The notes under the pieces: model-generated
Told to the model about the DNA's origin: nothing
What the model saw: the letters and a program-made list of their open reading frames with translations, nothing else
Databases searched by the model: none
Assembly (NCBI RefSeq): GCF_001411805.1
Contig: NZ_CP007213.1
Span: 1,984,001 to 2,048,000, forward strand
DNA from: Burkholderia plantarii
Lineage (GTDB): Bacteria > Pseudomonadota > Gammaproteobacteria > Burkholderiales > Burkholderiaceae
Direction: 5' to 3'
Length of the DNA: 64,000 bases
Part shown: positions 27,252 to 35,810 of the stretch, one piece after another
Position numbering within the stretch: position 1 is the stretch's first letter
Layout: the number at the start of each line of letters is the position of its first letter
Made by a program: the position numbers and the translations under genes

Positions 27252-27444
27252 GGGAAGGCTCCTGAGGTAACGATGGCCCGGGCGGGCCGGAGCCTGCGAT
27301 GATCGGGCAGCCGGCGCGGCTTTCCCATGCTGGTTCGTGCGCGATTCCTTGGCGATCGTCCGGCCTTGCCGGTCGCCGATGCCGGCGCCGGCCCCGGGTC
27401 GCCTCGGCTTGCGCGGCGCAACATGCGGGTATATGCTCGCGTGC

Positions 27445-27858
27445 ATGAACACGCCTTGCCTCTGCACCGATCTGCGCCAGGCCACGCGCCGGCTGACCGA
27501 GTTGTACGATGCCGCGCTGGCATCGCTCGGCATCAACATCGCCCAGTATTTCCTGCTGCGGACCATCGGCGGGTATCAGCCGGTGAGCCTGACGGAGCTG
27601 GGCCGCCATGCCGAGCTGGATCGCTCGACGGTCGGGCGCAACGTGAAGGTGCTCGAGCGGATGGAACTGGTCGGCACCGGCCGCGAAGGCAGCGACCTGC
27701 GCGAGGCGCTGGTGTCGCTGACGCCCGCGGGCAAGGCACTGCTGCGCAAGGCCACGCCGGCGTGGGAACGCTGCCAGCAGGGTGTCGAGGCGCGGCTCGG
27801 CGCCGGCAACGTCGAGGCGCTGCGCACCGCGCTGGTGCGAATCGACGCGACGCTCTGA
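27445..27858 (+). CDS. MarR-family transcriptional regulator
   Basis: 137 residues from the ATG at 27445. The winged helix includes PVSLTELGRHAELDRSTVGRNVKVLERMELV, with the recognition helix DRSTVGRNVKVLE, and a wing GREGSDLREALVSLTPAGKALL. An N-terminal CLCTDLRQATRRLTELYDAAL forms the dimerisation helix. The Cys-x-Cys pair at residues 5 and 7 could make it thiol-responsive, as in the OhrR type; that is inference. It is divergent from the SDR gene, with 193 bp between starts. Confidence 0.9.
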   Translation: MNTPCLCTDLRQATRRLTELYDAALASLGINIAQYFLLRTIGGYQPVSLTELGRHAELDRSTVGRNVKVLERMELVGTGREGSDLREALVSLTPAGKALLRKATPAWERCQQGVEARLGAGNVEALRTALVRIDATL

Positions 27859-28245
27859 TCCCGGCGCGACGGCGCGCGTGGCCGGCACGAGGTAGAACCG
27901 GGCGGCGAATGCCGTCGCAATGCGGGTACCTGCCCGCGAAACCCGAGGCCGGCGTGCGCGCCGCCGCCCTCGCCCCGAACATGGAGCGCACGACATGAAC
28001 CCTCGACGGCCCGGCATCGCGGCGGTTCGACGTGGCCGCCCGACACCGGGTATCACCCGGCCCGGCCTGCCCCGCCAGCGTCGCGACAGCCGCCGCGTCC
28101 GCGCGGCCGCGGCTCATGCCCCGGCACCATCGCACCATCCCGTTTCCCGCGCCGCGACCGGCGCCGTGCCGCGAGCGGGCCACCGCCCGCCCGGCGCCGC
28201 CTCGCGCCCCCTGCCCTCATCGCATCCGACTCCGGAGGTTTCATC
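27859..28245. other. Intergenic region upstream of thiolase
   Basis: 387 bp of very GC-rich sequence with long frames on several strands but no start, domain or codon pattern I trust. A good ribosome-binding site, TCCGGAGGTTTCATC, ends it at 28245. Confidence 0.5.
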
Positions 28246-29430
28246 ATGACGACTCGCGACATCGTACTTGCCCACCCCGTGCGAACGGCCATCGGCACCT
28301 ACAACGGCACGCTCAAGAGCGTCCCCGCCACCGAGCTCGGCGGCGTGGCGATCCGCGAAACGCTGCGGCGCGGCGGGCTCGACGCCGCCGAAATCGGCGC
28401 GGTGATCATGGGCAACGTGGTGCAGGCCGGCAACCGCATGAACCCGGCGCGCCAGGCCTCGATCGGCGGCGGCCTGCCGGTGGAAGTTCCCGCGCTGACG
28501 GTCAATCGCGTCTGCGGATCGGGCGCCCAGGCCATCGTCAACGCGGCCATGGAAATCGCCTACGGCCTGCACGACGTGGCGATCGCCGGCGGCATGGAAA
28601 ACATGGACCGCGCGCCCTACCTGCTCGATGGCGGTCGCTGGGGCTACCGGATGGGCGACGCGAAGGTGGTCGACAGCATGCTCGGCGACGGCCTGCTCGA
28701 CGCGTTCTCGGGCGAGCATTCGGGCTGGCACACCGAGGATCTGGTCGCGCGCATGGGCCTCACTCGCGCCGAGCAGGACAAGTTCGCCGCGCGCTCGCAG
28801 CAGCGCTTCGCGGCGGCGCAGGAAGCCGGCCGCTTCAAGGACGAGATCGTTGCCGTGGAGATCGAGGGACGCAAGGGCGTGCAGCGCTTCGACACCGACG
28901 AGGCGCCGCGCCCGGAAACCACCGAGGCCGTGCTCGCGAAGCTGAAGCCGGCATTCCGCCCCGAGGGCACCATCACGGCCGGCAATGCGCCGGGCCTGAA
29001 CAGCGGCGCGGCGGCGATGATCGTGGCCGAGCGCGGCTTCGCCGAGGCACGCGGGCTCGCGCCGCTCGGCCGGCTGGCCGGGTTCGGCGTGGCCGCCGTG
29101 GAGCCCGGGATGTTCGGCATCGGCCCGGTGCCGGCCGTGCGCAAGGCGCTGGCGCTGGCGGGCTGGTCGCTCGGCGACGTCGGGCGCGTCGAGATCAACG
29201 AGGCGTTCGCGGCCGTGCCGATCGCCGTGGCGCGCGAGCTGGGCCTGTCGCTCGATATCGTGAACGTCGAGGGCGGCGCGATCGCGCACGGCCATCCGAT
29301 CGGCGCCACCGGCGCGATCCTCGTCACGCGCCTGCTGCACGCGATGCGTCGCGACGGCATCGCGCGCGGGATCGTGACGCTCTGCATTGGCGGCGGGCAA
29401 GGGATCGCGCTGGCGCTGGAAGCGCTGTAA
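28246..29430 (+). CDS. Acetyl-CoA C-acetyltransferase (thiolase II)
   Basis: 394 residues, the normal length for the AtoB/PhaA group. The acyl-enzyme cysteine is Cys90 in VNRVCGSGAQAIVNA. The C-terminal active-site motifs are AIAHGHPIGATGAILVTR with the general-base His and TLCIGGGQGIAL with the second Cys. NEAFAAVP is also typical. It condenses two acetyl-CoA or cleaves acetoacetyl-CoA. Genomes of this group usually carry several copies, so the role (polyhydroxyalkanoate, ketone-body or fatty-acid metabolism) cannot be assigned from context. It has a strong ribosome-binding site and no obvious operon partner. Confidence 0.93.
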   Translation: MTTRDIVLAHPVRTAIGTYNGTLKSVPATELGGVAIRETLRRGGLDAAEIGAVIMGNVVQAGNRMNPARQASIGGGLPVEVPALTVNRVCGSGAQAIVNAAMEIAYGLHDVAIAGGMENMDRAPYLLDGGRWGYRMGDAKVVDSMLGDGLLDAFSGEHSGWHTEDLVARMGLTRAEQDKFAARSQQRFAAAQEAGRFKDEIVAVEIEGRKGVQRFDTDEAPRPETTEAVLAKLKPAFRPEGTITAGNAPGLNSGAAAMIVAERGFAEARGLAPLGRLAGFGVAAVEPGMFGIGPVPAVRKALALAGWSLGDVGRVEINEAFAAVPIAVARELGLSLDIVNVEGGAIAHGHPIGATGAILVTRLLHAMRRDGIARGIVTLCIGGGQGIALALEAL

Positions 29431-29659
29431 GCGTCATCGCGGGCGGAGGCTCGGGCAAAGGCTCGGGCGGCCTGAGCGGCGCTGCGGCCCGTGAATTTCG
29501 AGGCGGCCGGCCGGCGGTAGTACCATGCCGGCTGCCTTGCCCGCGAGCCTTGTCTTTCCGTCGTCGCGCCGGCCTTGCAGAGGCCATGCAGGGGGCGCTT
29601 CAGAATCCGGACAATAAAGCACGTTAAGCCGCGACGCCCCGTGGCCATTGGCTTTGGGG

Positions 29660-30235
29660 TTAGCGTGCGGTGAAAGCGTTGTTCATTTGCCGCGCCCGCT
29701 CGATATCGTCGCCATGCAGGTACATCGAAGTCGTGGCGATCGACGCGTGGCGCAGGTTGTCGCGCACCGCGATGAGTTCCGCTCCGCGCGCGAGGGCGTG
29801 ACTTGCATGGCTATGGCGCATCCCGTGGGGGCTTGCACGGCGCAGTTTTCAGCGACGGCGGGGTGGTCAGACTGGATCACGTCGGCAGCCTGCCCGAAGA
29901 AGCGCCGCATGATGTGCCACAGACGCCTGCCGACGATACCCGCATCACCGTCCTCGCCAAGACTCGCAACCAGCGGTGTTCTTGGCACCCAGCGTTGCGG
30001 GGTAACCGTTAACCGCCGCTGAACCAGGTACTGGTCCAGCGCGCTGCGGGCCAGCGACGGCAGCGCGACTCGCGCGCGCTTGCCGCCTTTGCCGGTCACG
30101 TCCAGCCAGTGATCGCCCCATTCATCGCCCTGCACGTCGCCCAAGGTCGCGCCGACCAGTCCACTGGCACGCAATCCCGTCGCATACCCGAAATCCAACA
30201 GGAAGCGCAGTCGCTGCGGGTGCCGATGAACTAGC
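29660..30235 (-). pseudogene. Tyrosine recombinase/integrase, truncated and frameshifted
   Basis: The frame from about 30198 reads LDFGYATGLRASGLVGATLGDVQ, the region of the first catalytic Arg, then WLDVTGKGGKRARVALP. Near 29842 a one-base deletion shifts the frame. Restoring it gives SPHGMRHSHASHALARGAELIAVRDNLRHASIATTSMYLHGD, containing the second Arg, both His and the nucleophilic Tyr, ending at the stop at 29660. The N-terminal arm and core-binding domain are absent: homology stops at about 30235, where the DUF6402-type sequence begins. It is a dead remnant of an integrated element and marks the left edge of the effector island. Confidence 0.8.
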
Positions 30236-30272
30236 GGAGATCAATCAGGACGGAAAGCCATACCCGCCTGAG

Positions 30273-31016
30273 ATGTACGACACCAAAACCATCAAGCTGG
30301 ACTGGGTGCTCAAGTTCGCTCGCGCCAAGGAAAAATTCGACTATCTGGTCAATGAGGCTATTCGTTCGCCGGTGGCCAAGGAGGTGCTTGAAAGGAAACT
30401 TGTGCCCTACAAGGATAGCGTGACCCTACTGGACTGCGCAGATATTTGCGGCAACGACACCGCCAGCCTGCATCATCACTTCCAGTTTCAACTTGCAGCC
30501 GTTGATGGCTCATTCGGGCAGAAAATCAACGTATTCCTGCACGATCTGGAGCGCAGAGGTGCGCCGGATGACCTCACCGGCGCGCTCGGCTCATTCAATT
30601 TCTACGCGGCCCTCGGGCACGCCCGCTTTCACTGGGATGTAGAGTCACGGCGAACGAGAGCCGAGGTGAAGGGGATCTGGGTGTATGTGAAAGATAACTA
30701 CACATTCACCGACAGGCAAGGCGATCGCTCGCAGTATCTGGGACACTGGAGCAGCGATGGCGTGATCGTCATCCCGCTCGACGCGGTTGCGGCGACCTCT
30801 CCTTATGTTCCTTACGTCGAATCATCCGTTACCCTTCCGTACATCAATGCATCCGTTGCTCTTGGCAGTCCGGTTATCAAGGGCGACGTCTACTATCCCG
30901 TACACAACAGCGATTTCCGAAAGTGGGCAATCAGGCACCATCGGGGCGGTGACTTCGTCATCTATTCCGACCGTCGCTATGTTCCGGTCGTCCCGCCAAT
31001 CACGATAAACCTATGA
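30273..31016 (+). CDS. DUF6402-type protein, 5'-truncated; probable orphan polymorphic/type VI effector domain
   Basis: 247 residues from the first ATG, but the frame stays open upstream (EINQDGKPYPPEM) into the integrase fragment, so the original N-terminus has probably been cut off. The protein resembles DUF6402 proteins, which occur as C-terminal domains near VgrG and Rhs loci; I recognise the pattern GALGSFNFYAALGHARFHWDVE and NSDFRKWAIRHHRGGDF. No catalytic motif can be named. The stop overlaps the next gene by 4 bp, an arrangement typical of toxin and immunity pairs. Lower GC than the neighbouring metabolic genes supports horizontal origin. Confidence 0.7.
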   Translation: MYDTKTIKLDWVLKFARAKEKFDYLVNEAIRSPVAKEVLERKLVPYKDSVTLLDCADICGNDTASLHHHFQFQLAAVDGSFGQKINVFLHDLERRGAPDDLTGALGSFNFYAALGHARFHWDVESRRTRAEVKGIWVYVKDNYTFTDRQGDRSQYLGHWSSDGVIVIPLDAVAATSPYVPYVESSVTLPYINASVALGSPVIKGDVYYPVHNSDFRKWAIRHHRGGDFVIYSDRRYVPVVPPITINL

Positions 31017-31423
31017 AGCTCTTCAATCGCATGGTGCTATTTGTAGCGGCTGTTGGCATGCTTTCCTTCTGCCTTACCGAGCGCACCCCGCATGGTACGG
31101 ATTGCCAGAAATCAGCGTCTCCAGATGAACTTTACATAGCCGAACGATGTTTGCTCAAGTGGATTCCGGGTGGAAATTCAGAATATGTTGGGCGAGTCTT
31201 CACGAAAAACGGCAAGTTGCTGGCACAGCGCACGTTCAGCACGCCCGTTGCGGATTTTATATGGTCTGACGGTGTGTGTGCTTCCGACGGTCCGGAGTTG
31301 CCCGAGGAATGCACTGGTCCCGGTGTCCTGTTTTCCCGTGGGGACCCCAGTCAGGGCGATTCCAGCATCTCGCTACCGCCTTCCTGGTGGGACAGGTTTC
31401 TTGCGGCGCGTCCGCGCCTGTAG
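31013..31423 (+). CDS. Small exported protein, candidate immunity partner of the DUF6402-type gene
   Basis: 136 residues. It opens with a basic residue pair and a hydrophobic stretch (MKLFNRMVLFVAAVGMLSFC). Cys20 could be lipidated, although LSFC is a poor lipobox. The rest has four further cysteines and a WSDGVCASDGPELPEEC segment. The ATG overlaps the DUF6402-type stop by 4 bp, so it is translationally coupled. I do not recognise the family. Position, size and export signal fit an immunity protein acting in the periplasm or at the membrane; this is inference. Confidence 0.65.
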   Translation: MKLFNRMVLFVAAVGMLSFCLTERTPHGTDCQKSASPDELYIAERCLLKWIPGGNSEYVGRVFTKNGKLLAQRTFSTPVADFIWSDGVCASDGPELPEECTGPGVLFSRGDPSQGDSSISLPPSWWDRFLAARPRL

Positions 31424-31589
31424 TGGAACTCACCCCACCTTGCCGGTTTGTCGTGCCCCCACCTCTGCCGTGCTGTTGATCGGCGCAGCGTTGATTGCAG
31501 ATAACGCTAGACGCCCGTAACCACATGGCTTTGCCGCTTGCCGTGCTTTGTTTTACGAATTCCGAAGCGGGACCAGGCAGGCGGGCGCG

Positions 31590-31739
31590 CCAGACGACCC
31601 AACGATGTCGCCCGAGCCGCTCGCTGCCTTCGACGCCACGACGGGTCATCCGGACCCGGATGCCGCGTGGTCCCGGATAGCGCCGGCGACGAACGAAGTC
31701 ATGGCCCTCGTCCGCGTGCAGCGTGCCCGGACGCTTGCG
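31590..31739 (-). pseudogene. IS5-family transposase C-terminal remnant
   Basis: About 50 codons read KRPGTLHADEGHDF, then RGIRVRMTRRGVEGSERLG and RHRWVVWRA. This matches the conserved HADKGYD, RRGIESSERLGRHRWVVERT segment of IS5-group transposases. The downstream catalytic-domain end and all upstream sequence are gone. It lies in the otherwise gene-free 31424-31843 interval between the DUF6402-type pair and the repeat protein, showing past insertion activity there. Confidence 0.65.
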
Positions 31740-31843
31740 CAGGCCTGGTACCGGCAATGGCATCACGCGTGGGCTCGAATGCCATCGAAAGCAGACCATG
31801 TGGCGTGCGCGGCATCATGTCCCGGTTGGGTTGGCCACGCTGG

Positions 31844-33211
31844 TTACTTCTTCAATTCCTCGGCCGCCTGCTCGATCATTGCCCGCATCTTCTCGAGTTC
31901 GCCCTGCATGCTCGACTCGGGCGAGCCGTCATGCATGGAGAGGCGACCCTCCTTGCCGAACGGGTTGCTCATGAACGGCGGCATGCCCATCGGCGCGAAG
32001 TCCTCCAGCGAAACCGTCTCTTCGTCGGCCGTCGTCGTGTGTGCGTTTTGCTTGCTGGTCGATTCGCTGATGAACGGCGGCATGCCCATCGGCGCGAAGT
32101 CCTCCAGCGAAACTGTCTCTTCGTCGGCCGTGGTCGCGTGTCCGCTTTGCTTGCTGGTCGATTCGCTGATGAATGGCGGCATGCCCATCGGCGCGAAGTC
32201 CTCCAGCGAAACCGTCTCTTCGTCGGCCGTGGTCGTGTGTCCGCTTTGCTTGCTGGTCGATTCGCCGATGAACGGCGGCATGCCCATCGGCGCGAAATCG
32301 TCCAGCGAAAGCGTCTCCTCGTTGCCCGACGCAAGCGGCAAGCCGGGGCTCGGCGACGACGGCTCCGAGAACGCGCTCATCGACGTGGCGGACGACGTGG
32401 ACGACCACGGCGAGGACAGGCTCGAAGACGATGCCGAGGAAGACGATGCCGTGGACGCACCGCCCGACGACAGGCGCCGCGTCGGAATCTTCAGCGGCGG
32501 CAGGCTCTGGCGCTGGCGCGCGGACATCGCCGACGGCGATGGCGAGGCGGACGGTCGCGAGACCGAGGAAGCCGCCGGGCCATAGGCACGCTCGAGCGCC
32601 TGCTGGCTGACCCTCACGCCGGCATCGAGCGCGCTGTCCACGCGCGCCCGAAACGCGGCCTGCTCGCTCGTGCCGCCGGACGCAGGCCGGAGGCTTTCGG
32701 CGATCGCCGTCTGCAGCGCCGGATCGTAGGCGCGCTCGAGCGCCTGCTGGCTGACTTTCACGCCCGAGTCGAGCGCGCTGTCCACGCGCGACTGCAGGCT
32801 GGCCTGCGGTTCGGCCGGCTGGCCCGCGCCGTCAGGCATCGACGCCAGACTCGCCGCGATGCCGGCCGCGAGCGCCTCGTCGTTGGCTTCCTGCAATTCC
32901 TGCTGGCTGACGCGCCCGCCCGTCTGCGCGGCGCGCGCGAAGCGGGCCTGCTGAGGCGTGAGCATCGCGGCATGCCGGACGCCCGGCTGGCCGCCGCGCT
33001 CCATGCGCGTGAGCCCGGACAGCATCGAATCGGGCCGGCCCTGACGCGAGGGCATCGGCGGCGCTTTCGCCTCGGCCGGTTGCCCGTCGGTGGGCGACAG
33101 CGGACGACTGAGGTCGGTACTCGATATGCGTGACGGTTTCATTCCGGTTTCGGCAAGGTTCCGCGGTGGGCCCGATGGCGGCGGTGCTGGCGCATCTACG
33201 ATGCGCGCCAT
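31844..33211 (-). CDS. Repeat-containing Ser/Pro-rich protein, candidate type III secreted effector
   Basis: 455 residues from the ATG at 33211; Met24 (33142) is an equally plausible start and begins KPSRISSTDLSRPLSPTD, a type III signal-like composition. No enzymatic domain is recognised. Three imperfect repeats of about 48 residues (91-123, 139-175, 187-213) share RVSQQALERAY. In the first two it leads into helices resembling ubiquitin-interacting motifs: DPALQTAIAESLRP (163-176) and DEALAAGIAASLA (111-123). A Ser-rich linker (245-290) precedes four tandem 33-residue repeats built on EETVSLEDFAPMGMPPF (298-413), then a short coiled coil (GELEKMRAMIEQAAEELKK). A TTCG-N16-TTCG box lies upstream. 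Function unknown. Confidence 0.75.
   Translation of the reverse strand: MARIVDAPAPPPSGPPRNLAETGMKPSRISSTDLSRPLSPTDGQPAEAKAPPMPSRQGRPDSMLSGLTRMERGGQPGVRHAAMLTPQQARFARAAQTGGRVSQQELQEANDEALAAGIAASLASMPDGAGQPAEPQASLQSRVDSALDSGVKVSQQALERAYDPALQTAIAESLRPASGGTSEQAAFRARVDSALDAGVRVSQQALERAYGPAASSVSRPSASPSPSAMSARQRQSLPPLKIPTRRLSSGGASTASSSSASSSSLSSPWSSTSSATSMSAFSEPSSPSPGLPLASGNEETLSLDDFAPMGMPPFIGESTSKQSGHTTTADEETVSLEDFAPMGMPPFISESTSKQSGHATTADEETVSLEDFAPMGMPPFISESTSKQNAHTTTADEETVSLEDFAPMGMPPFMSNPFGKEGRLSMHDGSPESSMQGELEKMRAMIEQAAEELKK
31971..32330 (-). repeat. Tandem 99-bp coding repeats, four copies
   Basis: The same phase point (ATGAACGGCG, with one ATGAATGGCG) occurs at 31971, 32070, 32169 and 32268, exactly 99 bp apart. 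Copies two and three are nearly identical, the outer ones more diverged. Each encodes 33 residues, so copy number can change without shifting frame. Confidence 0.9.
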
Positions 33212-33230
33212 GCCCGCTACGAATCAGCCA

Positions 33231-33291
33231 GATATAGCAGCCGCCGAGGCCTGCCGCAGCGAGAGTCCGAAGCTGCAAGCCGCCTTGCGAA
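33231..33291 (-). promoter_or_regulatory. Candidate hrp_II box and -10 for the repeat protein
   Basis: On the minus strand, TTCG (33291-33288) and TTCG (33271-33268) are separated by exactly 16 bp. A TATATC hexamer (33236-33231) lies 31 nt downstream of the second TTCG. In Ralstonia and related beta-proteobacteria, HrpB-controlled type III genes carry TTCG-N16-TTCG with a -10 at about this distance. Transcription would start near 33224, close to the first ATG. Confidence 0.65.
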
Positions 33292-33510
33292 CTTTCCGGC
33301 ATCAGTCTTCCCGCGCCGCGTCCGCGTTTCCGGCTCGATTCCCCCCACGCGAACGAGGTCGGCCATTTTGCCGGTTGTCGTTTGCGCGCGGCGGACCGAC
33401 ACTGCCGGATACGCCAACCGGGCCCTCTGCCCGATTCCCGCGATCCCCGCGCATCGGGCCCCGCCGCCTGCCGCGCTCGCCCGCCCATCTTCATGGAGCC
33501 GCTCACCGAC

Positions 33511-34668
33511 ATGCCCACCGACACCTCCCGCGTTCCCACCCATGGCCTCGAACTGCGTTCGCTGATCACCGCGCAAGGCGAACTGCGGCTCTGGTTCGAA
33601 CGTGTCCCCGTGCCGACCCCGTCCGCCGCCGAGATCGTCGTGCAGATCGAGGCCGCGCCCGTCAATCCGTCCGACATCCTGACCCTGCTCGGGCCGGCCG
33701 ATATCGCGACGCTGGCCTGCGAAGCCGGCGCCGACGGTGCCACGCCGGTCACGACGGCCACCATCCCCGCGGACCAGCTGCCCTCGATGGCCGCGCGCCT
33801 GGACCTGCCGCTCGCGATCGGCAATGAAGGCGCCGGCACCGTGGTCGCGGCCGGCGAGCAGGCGTGCCATCTGCTCGGTCGCCGCGTCGGGCTGCGCAGC
33901 GCGCACGGTACCTACGCGCAATATCGGCTGGCAGCCGCGGCCGAGGTGCTGGTCCTGCCCGACGGCACCGCGGCCGAGGCCGGCGCGTCCGCGTTCATCA
34001 ATCCGCTGACGGCGCTGTCGATGCTCGAAACCATGCGCACCGAGGGCCACGCGGCGATCGTCCATACGGCGGCGGCCTCGAACCTCGGGCAGATGCTGGT
34101 GAAGCTGTGCGCGGCCGACGGCGTGCCGCTCGTCAACGTGGTGCGCAGTGCCGCGCAGGCGGACCTGCTGCGCGGGCTCGGCGCGCAATGGGTGCTGGAC
34201 AGCTCGGCGCCCGATTTCGACGAGGCGTTGGTGGCGGCGGTCGATGCCACCAGCGCCACGCTCGCGTTCGACGCGATCGGCGGCGGGGACATGGCGCAAC
34301 GGCTGCTAGTCGCGATGAACGAGGTCGCCACGCGCCGCATGACGCGCTACGACCGTTACGGCTCGCCCACGCACCGGCAGGTCTACCTGTACGGCACGCT
34401 GGACCCGCGCCCGACCGTGCTCGACCGGCGCTTCGGGATGGCCTGGGGCATGGGCGGCTGGCTCGTGACGTGGCGGCTGCAGCAGTTCGGCCCGGCGGTG
34501 GCGGCACGCATGCGCGAGCGCATCGCGGCCGAACTCGACACCACGTTCGCGAGCCGCTACAACGAGCGGATCGCGCTCGAACAGCTGATCGATCCCGACA
34601 CGATCCGCCGCTTCACGAAGCGCGCCACCGGGGAAAAATTCCTGGTCGTACCGGCGCCTTACGCCTGA
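33511..34668 (+). CDS. Zinc-type alcohol dehydrogenase-like / trans-2-enoyl reductase-like MDR protein
   Basis: 385 residues from the ATG at 33511; an ATG at 33493 would add six. The GroES-like half carries IVVQIEAAPVNPSDILTLLG, a signature of quinone reductase and enoyl reductase MDRs, and IGNEGAGTVVAAGEQ. The Rossmann region is INPLTALSMLETM, AIVHTAAASNLGQMLVKLC. The C-terminal third (GMAWGMGGWLVTWRLQQFG) matches proteins annotated as zinc-binding dehydrogenases lacking zinc ligands. It should reduce an enone or enoyl substrate with NADPH. It is divergent from the repeat-protein gene across 299 bp and appears unrelated to it. Confidence 0.85.
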   Translation: MPTDTSRVPTHGLELRSLITAQGELRLWFERVPVPTPSAAEIVVQIEAAPVNPSDILTLLGPADIATLACEAGADGATPVTTATIPADQLPSMAARLDLPLAIGNEGAGTVVAAGEQACHLLGRRVGLRSAHGTYAQYRLAAAAEVLVLPDGTAAEAGASAFINPLTALSMLETMRTEGHAAIVHTAAASNLGQMLVKLCAADGVPLVNVVRSAAQADLLRGLGAQWVLDSSAPDFDEALVAAVDATSATLAFDAIGGGDMAQRLLVAMNEVATRRMTRYDRYGSPTHRQVYLYGTLDPRPTVLDRRFGMAWGMGGWLVTWRLQQFGPAVAARMRERIAAELDTTFASRYNERIALEQLIDPDTIRRFTKRATGEKFLVVPAPYA

Positions 34669-34763
34669 GATCGCCGGGCCCGCCGACGGCTGATTGCGAT
34701 CGCGGCGCCCGCGGAGCGGTCACGGCGCGCCTCGCCGCCCGCTTGCCGGCGCTCGGCCCCGGC

Positions 34764-35810
34764 TCACTGCTCGATCTGCCGGTTCCAGCGCGCGTCCCAC
34801 TGCGCGCGATGCGCGTTGATCGCATCCCAGTCCACCACCGTCACCTTCTTCACGAGCTGGTCGAGATCGCCGAGGCTCTTCTGCATGTCGGGCGGCATGC
34901 TCGCCTGGCGGTTGGTCGGGATCTGCTTGCCGGCCACCGCGGCCCTGGTCTGCGCCGGCGCCGACAGCAGGAACTGCGCGAGCTTCTGCGCGAGCTGCGG
35001 ATCGGGGTTGTTCTTCACGACGCAGAGATCCACCAGCAGCAGCACCGCGCCCTCCTTGGGCGCCGCGTAGGCCACCGGCAGCCCCTTGTCCTTCAGGTCG
35101 CCGACGCCGGTGGGCGTGAGCGGGAAGATGGCCGCCTCGCCGGTCTGGATCATCTCGGAGAGCTTGGCCGAGTTCGGAATGTATTCGGCCACGTTCGGCC
35201 CCACCGTGCTGGCCCATTTCGTGAAGCCGGGCTCGACGTTGTTCTCGTTGCCGCCGAGCAGCCGGTTGATGGCGAGGAAGCCGTGCAGCCCGAACGTGCT
35301 GCTCGACGCCGACTGGAACACCACCTTGCCCTTGTATTTCGGATCGGCGAAGTCCATCCACGAGGTCGGCGGCGCCCAGCCCTTCGCGGCGAACAGCTTG
35401 GTGTTGTAGCCGATGCCGGTCATGCCGAGCTGCACGCCCGCGCCGATGTCGCCCTTCATGCGCGCGAACGGATACAGCTCCTTGAGCACCGGCGCATCGT
35501 CGAGCTTCTCGCACACGCCCATGCTGACCGCGCGCGCCATCACGCCGTCGTCGAGGAACACCACGTGCATCTGCGGGTTGGCGCGGTTGGCCAGCAGCTT
35601 GGCGAGCACGTCCGACGAGGTGCCCGGCACCACCACCACGCGGACGTTGTTGGCCTTCTCGAAGTCGGGCAGCACGCCGCTCGTGTAGGCCTTCTCCATC
35701 GGGCCGCCGTTCATGCCGATGTAGATCGTTTTCGTCTGCGACCAGGCCGGCAGCGTGATGCCGAGCGCGAACAGCGCCGCGAGCGATGCGAGAGTGCGAG
35801 ACAGTTTCAT
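34764..35810 (-). CDS. ABC transporter periplasmic substrate-binding protein (spermidine/putrescine/Fe3+ type)
   Basis: 348 residues. The signal peptide ends TLPAWSQT. The mature protein shows the type II periplasmic-binding fold of the PotD/AfuA class: GMNGGPMEKAYTSGVLPDFEKANNVRVVVVPG, MTGIGYNTKLFA, WMDFADPKYKGKVVF and a late DWDAINAHRAQW. It delivers the substrate to the permeases encoded upstream. It is the last gene of the seven-gene operon and its ATG overlaps the oxidoreductase stop by 4 bp. Coupling with an amine dehydrogenase suggests an amino- or imino-acid or an opine-like ligand. Confidence 0.9.
   Translation of the reverse strand: MKLSRTLASLAALFALGITLPAWSQTKTIYIGMNGGPMEKAYTSGVLPDFEKANNVRVVVVPGTSSDVLAKLLANRANPQMHVVFLDDGVMARAVSMGVCEKLDDAPVLKELYPFARMKGDIGAGVQLGMTGIGYNTKLFAAKGWAPPTSWMDFADPKYKGKVVFQSASSSTFGLHGFLAINRLLGGNENNVEPGFTKWASTVGPNVAEYIPNSAKLSEMIQTGEAAIFPLTPTGVGDLKDKGLPVAYAAPKEGAVLLLVDLCVVKNNPDPQLAQKLAQFLLSAPAQTRAAVAGKQIPTNRQASMPPDMQKSLGDLDQLVKKVTVVDWDAINAHRAQWDARWNRQIEQ

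Noticed and set aside
25186..28056. 956-residue minus-strand open frame
   Set aside because: Runs across the AraC, SDR and MarR genes in the wrong frame; no recognisable domain.
29431..29659. tRNA attachment site next to the integrase remnant
   Set aside because: I looked for a tRNA 3' end or cloverleaf next to the broken recombinase and saw none.
31968..32332. CRISPR-like array
   Set aside because: The repeats are contiguous 99-bp coding units without spacers.
31548..32585. 345-residue plus-strand frame across the 99-bp repeats
   Set aside because: Antisense to the repeat protein, whose strand has the hrp_II-type box, UIM-like helices and coherent composition. Repeats make every frame look periodic.
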